Source of the DNA: Acetobacteraceae bacterium
GTDB taxonomy: Bacteria; Pseudomonadota; Alphaproteobacteria; Acetobacterales; Acetobacteraceae
DNA: 7,438 nucleotides
Direction: 5' to 3'
NCBI GenBank assembly: GCA_019689515.1
Contig: JADGHI010000176.1
Location: 1 to 7,438, forward strand
Shown here: positions 5,862 through 7,438 of the stretch, piece after piece
Layout: every line of letters starts with the position of its first letter
How positions within the stretch are numbered: position 1 is the first letter of the stretch
Notes under the pieces: generated by a model
Told to the model about the DNA's origin: nothing
The model's database searches: none
What the model saw: the letters and a program-made list of their open reading frames with translations, nothing else
Program-made: the position numbers and the translations under genes

Positions 5862-6094
5862 GTTGCGAAAGCGCGACACCCCTTGACATGCATTCTTCCG
5901 CGCGCGCGCCTCGCGCCTCGCGCCTGCGGCAACTCGCTCACCGCTTGGCGCAGCAGGGCTTTCGCCTTCTCCTCGCCCGCCGCCATGCGCTGCGCCGCGG
6001 CCGTGGCGGTGCGGCAGCCGAGACTGTCAGAGACGGTACCGCCCCCATCGTCCCCGCTGCCAAAGCCGATTATCGGCGGCTTGAGGTCCGTCAT
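5858..6094 (-). CDS. hypothetical small protein (78 aa), first of the overlapping set
   Basis: ATG at 6094 follows a purine-rich GAGGGGGG ribosome site with about 9 nt spacing. The product starts MTDLKPPIIGFGSGDDGGG, has a likely helical centre (TAAAQRMAAGEEKAKALLRQ) and a basic tail (QARGARRARGRMHVKG). It has no signal peptide, and I recognise no domain. Its stop overlaps the next start as ATGA. It is the promoter-proximal gene after a 174-bp non-coding gap that holds an SOS-box-like sequence. Confidence 0.55.
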   Translation of the reverse strand: MTDLKPPIIGFGSGDDGGGTVSDSLGCRTATAAAQRMAAGEEKAKALLRQAVSELPQARGARRARGRMHVKGCRAFAT

Positions 6095-6186
6095 GAGGAA
6101 TTCCCCCCTCGAAATGCGCGCCGGCGCGCCCGCCGGACGCGCGTGAAACGTTCGCCGCTTGGGCAGCGGTTCGGGCCGGAAGATTA

Positions 6187-6201
6187 CCGCGATTTTCGCG
6201 G
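6187..6201. repeat. perfect 15-bp hairpin beside the SOS-like box
   Basis: CCGCGA-TTT-TCGCGG is a 6-bp stem with a 3-nt loop, in the gap between the RuvC-like gene and the small-gene set and directly adjoining the GACC/GAAC box. On the minus strand it is not followed by a T run, so it is a poor terminator. It may be part of the control region. Confidence 0.35.
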
Positions 6202-6216
6202 GACCAAAACGGGAAC
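6202..6216. promoter_or_regulatory. near-consensus alphaproteobacterial LexA (SOS) box
   Basis: GACC-AAAACGG-GAAC matches the direct-repeat GAAC-N7-GAAC pattern known for alphaproteobacterial LexA (GTTC-N7-GTTC on the minus strand), with one mismatch in eight fixed bases. The two halves sit in near-identical 11-mers (GGGACCAAAAC and GGGAACAAATG). It lies about 110-125 bp above the 6094 start, so it could place the small-gene set under DNA-damage control. It is a single by-eye motif. Confidence 0.4.
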
Positions 6217-6268
6217 AAATGTGTCAGATACGGCACGGTCTGATGCGCCGATCCGGCACCGGAGCCCA

Positions 6269-6847
6269 TCACCGCGACGCCCGCTGTAGCCGTCCGCGTG
6301 CCTTCTGCGATCGCATCGCGAGCCCGCCAAGGCCCCGCCAGGCAAGCTGGCGCGCGGCATAGAGCCCGATGCCGATGGCGTCCGCCTCGTCCTGAGATGC
6401 CGGCGCGAAGCCGAGCAGCCGAACCCGCCGCATCACCTCGTCCTTCGTCGCGTGCGAGCCGCCGGCGCAGCCGAGCCCTTGCTTCCATTCGCCGACGCCG
6501 ACCGGGAGGCACCGCGCGCCGATGTCGTAGGCCCAGGCTTCGGCCACCGCCCGCAGCCCGCCATAGACGTGCGCCGCGGTGGTGGCGAACCAGCGCCGCC
6601 CCGTGGCGCGCTCGGTGCGCTGGTGGCTGCGCACGTCCTCGTAGGCGAGTGCCAAGCCCTCCGGCCAGTCGCCGCGGCGCAGGAACGCCAGCAGGTCGTG
6701 GTAGCGCCGCCCGGGGTGGCCGTCCGCGCCGGGCGCCGGCAGGCGCAGCGTGCCGCTGCGCGCGACGCGGTCGTCCACCACCAGCGCCCAGCCGCAGGCC
6801 GTGGCGAGGTCAAGGGCGAGCACCGGGGGGGCGACTATCCCGCGCAT
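6269..6847 (-). CDS. phage-type RuvC-like Holliday-junction resolvase (RNase H fold)
   Basis: The 192-aa protein opens with the RuvC/RNase H strand motif VLALDLATACGWAL (Asp13 as first acidic residue). It continues with LALAYEDVRSHQRT (Glu70) and ends the core with SQDEADAIGIGLYAAR (Asp153/Asp156), the closing acidic helix. This gives the spaced acidic residues that bind metal for junction cleavage. GVGEWKQGLGC with downstream Lys135 resembles the substrate-contact region of phage homologues. The length suits phage or plasmid-type RuvC-like nucleases, which often replace host RuvC or RusA in prophages. The start is 12 bp after the upstream gene's stop, with no strong ribosome site, so translation is probably coupled. 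The role is resolution of branched DNA during phage recombination or replication. Confidence 0.8.
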   Translation of the reverse strand: MRGIVAPPVLALDLATACGWALVVDDRVARSGTLRLPAPGADGHPGRRYHDLLAFLRRGDWPEGLALAYEDVRSHQRTERATGRRWFATTAAHVYGGLRAVAEAWAYDIGARCLPVGVGEWKQGLGCAGGSHATKDEVMRRVRLLGFAPASQDEADAIGIGLYAARQLAWRGLGGLAMRSQKARGRLQRASR

Positions 6848-6859
6848 GGGGACCGCGCG

Positions 6860-7438
6860 TCAGGTACGCCGGCCGCTCGGCGTCCTGTCGAAGATTGGGC
6901 CGTCGTCGTCGCGGCCGTCGTCGCCGTCGCCGCCGCCATTGTCGTTGGCGCCGCCGCCGGCCGCGTCGTCGGCGAACATCTCGGTCTGCCGAGGATCCTT
7001 CGGCTTCGGCTTGCCGCGGTCGCCCATCAGCACGTCGCTCTCGCCCAGCACGACCAGCACCTCGCGCTTGGTCGCGTCGAACAGCGCGTGACGAAGCTCG
7101 GCGTTCGGCGCCACGACCAGCTTCGCCTCGATCTTCTCGGCGCCGCGCTTGACCTCCTTGAGCGTGGCGACGATTGCCGGTCGGCCCTGGCTCTGTACCA
7201 GCGCGAAGACGCGCCGCACCAGCAGCTCGGCCGCAGCGTCGGCCTGGTCAATCGCGCGCTGCTGCTCCTCCTCGCCACGGAGGTTCCAGGGCAGGGCGCT
7301 ATGGTCGTGCTTCTGGCGGTCGAGCAGGAAGTCGCGGATGTCGCCCTTGAGCGTCTTCACCGCGATGAGGTCGAGGCTTTCCTCGATGCTCGGCGCCGCG
7401 GCGACCGGGGGCGGCGGTGGGGTCGGACTGCCCTGGGG
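6860..7438 (-). CDS. conserved prophage-type protein of unknown function, 5' end beyond the window
   Basis: The frame is open to the right edge, and the GTG at 7360 is internal: upstream in-frame sequence continues as a Pro-rich linker (SPTPPPPPVAAAPSIEESLD). The visible 192 residues contain VKTLKGDIRDFLLDRQK, LRGEEEQQRAIDQADAAAEL, a helix with IVATLKEVKRGAEKIEAKLV, then LRHALFDATKREVLVVLGES. They end in a Gly/Asp/Asn-rich low-complexity acidic tail (from about ADDAAGGGANDNGGGDGDD). I recognise the pattern from memory as a common alphaproteobacterial prophage gene near recombination functions, but its biochemical role is not established. It is followed 12 bp later by the RuvC-like gene, so the two form an operon. 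Confidence 0.7.
   Translation of the reverse strand, partial: PQGSPTPPPPPVAAAPSIEESLDLIAVKTLKGDIRDFLLDRQKHDHSALPWNLRGEEEQQRAIDQADAAAELLVRRVFALVQSQGRPAIVATLKEVKRGAEKIEAKLVVAPNAELRHALFDATKREVLVVLGESDVLMGDRGKPKPKDPRQTEMFADDAAGGGANDNGGGDGDDGRDDDGPIFDRTPSGRRT

Noticed and set aside
5883..5888. TTGACA as a plus-strand -35 box
   Set aside because: No -10 sequence at a suitable distance and no plus-strand gene downstream; it lies within minus-strand coding sequence.
5239..5889. Long form of the last small gene starting at 5889
   Set aside because: Its first 60 residues look non-coding, while another frame there ends in a regular protein-like sequence whose stop overlaps the GTG at 5709.
6027..6512. 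161-aa minus-strand frame between the RuvC-like gene and the small set
   Set aside because: It overlaps both supported neighbours out of frame and is Arg/Ala-rich with no motif.
1..7438. CRISPR array or tandem repeat array
   Set aside because: No regularly spaced repeats were seen on reading; only single short palindromes and the inverted promoter pair.

Overview
The window is high-GC DNA whose coding frames strongly favour G or C at third positions. Gene content (a CueR/CopA copper locus with DUF305 and Cys/His-rich partners, and a prophage-type RuvC-like block) suggests an alphaproteobacterium, possibly a Methylobacterium or Acetobacteraceae relative. That placement is a guess from style and not a sequence match.

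Region 1 (1-4083) is a copper-response locus built around a divergent intergenic region at 1499-1684. On the minus strand lie a CueR-type MerR regulator, then a small exported Cys/His-rich protein, then a DUF305 protein that runs off the left edge. On the plus strand is a CopA-type Cu(I)-exporting P-type ATPase with a His-rich start, a YHS domain and a heavy-metal-binding domain. Between them are two inverted CueR-style promoters with 19-bp spacers. The likely logic is that CueR senses cytoplasmic Cu(I) and opens both promoters, the ATPase exports copper, and the periplasmic proteins bind it.

All four genes of this locus read as interrupted: a one-base shift in DUF305, a shift in the signal-peptide region of the small protein, a 14-bp palindromic excess in the regulator's helix-turn-helix, and a -1 shift at a seven-C run in the ATPase. 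Genes elsewhere in the window read cleanly. The locus is therefore either decaying, badly sequenced, or, for the ATPase only, possibly read through by slippage.

Region 2 (4084-4980) is a gene-poor gap of about 400 bp with no convincing gene, followed by an intact PhnB-like VOC-family protein preceded by a perfect 14-bp palindrome.

Region 3 (4989-7438) lies on the minus strand and looks like part of a prophage early or recombination block: a partial conserved phage-type protein, a RuvC-like resolvase, and after a 174-bp gap carrying a near-consensus SOS box, three small genes of unknown function linked by 4-bp stop/start overlaps. The prophage would continue beyond the right edge.
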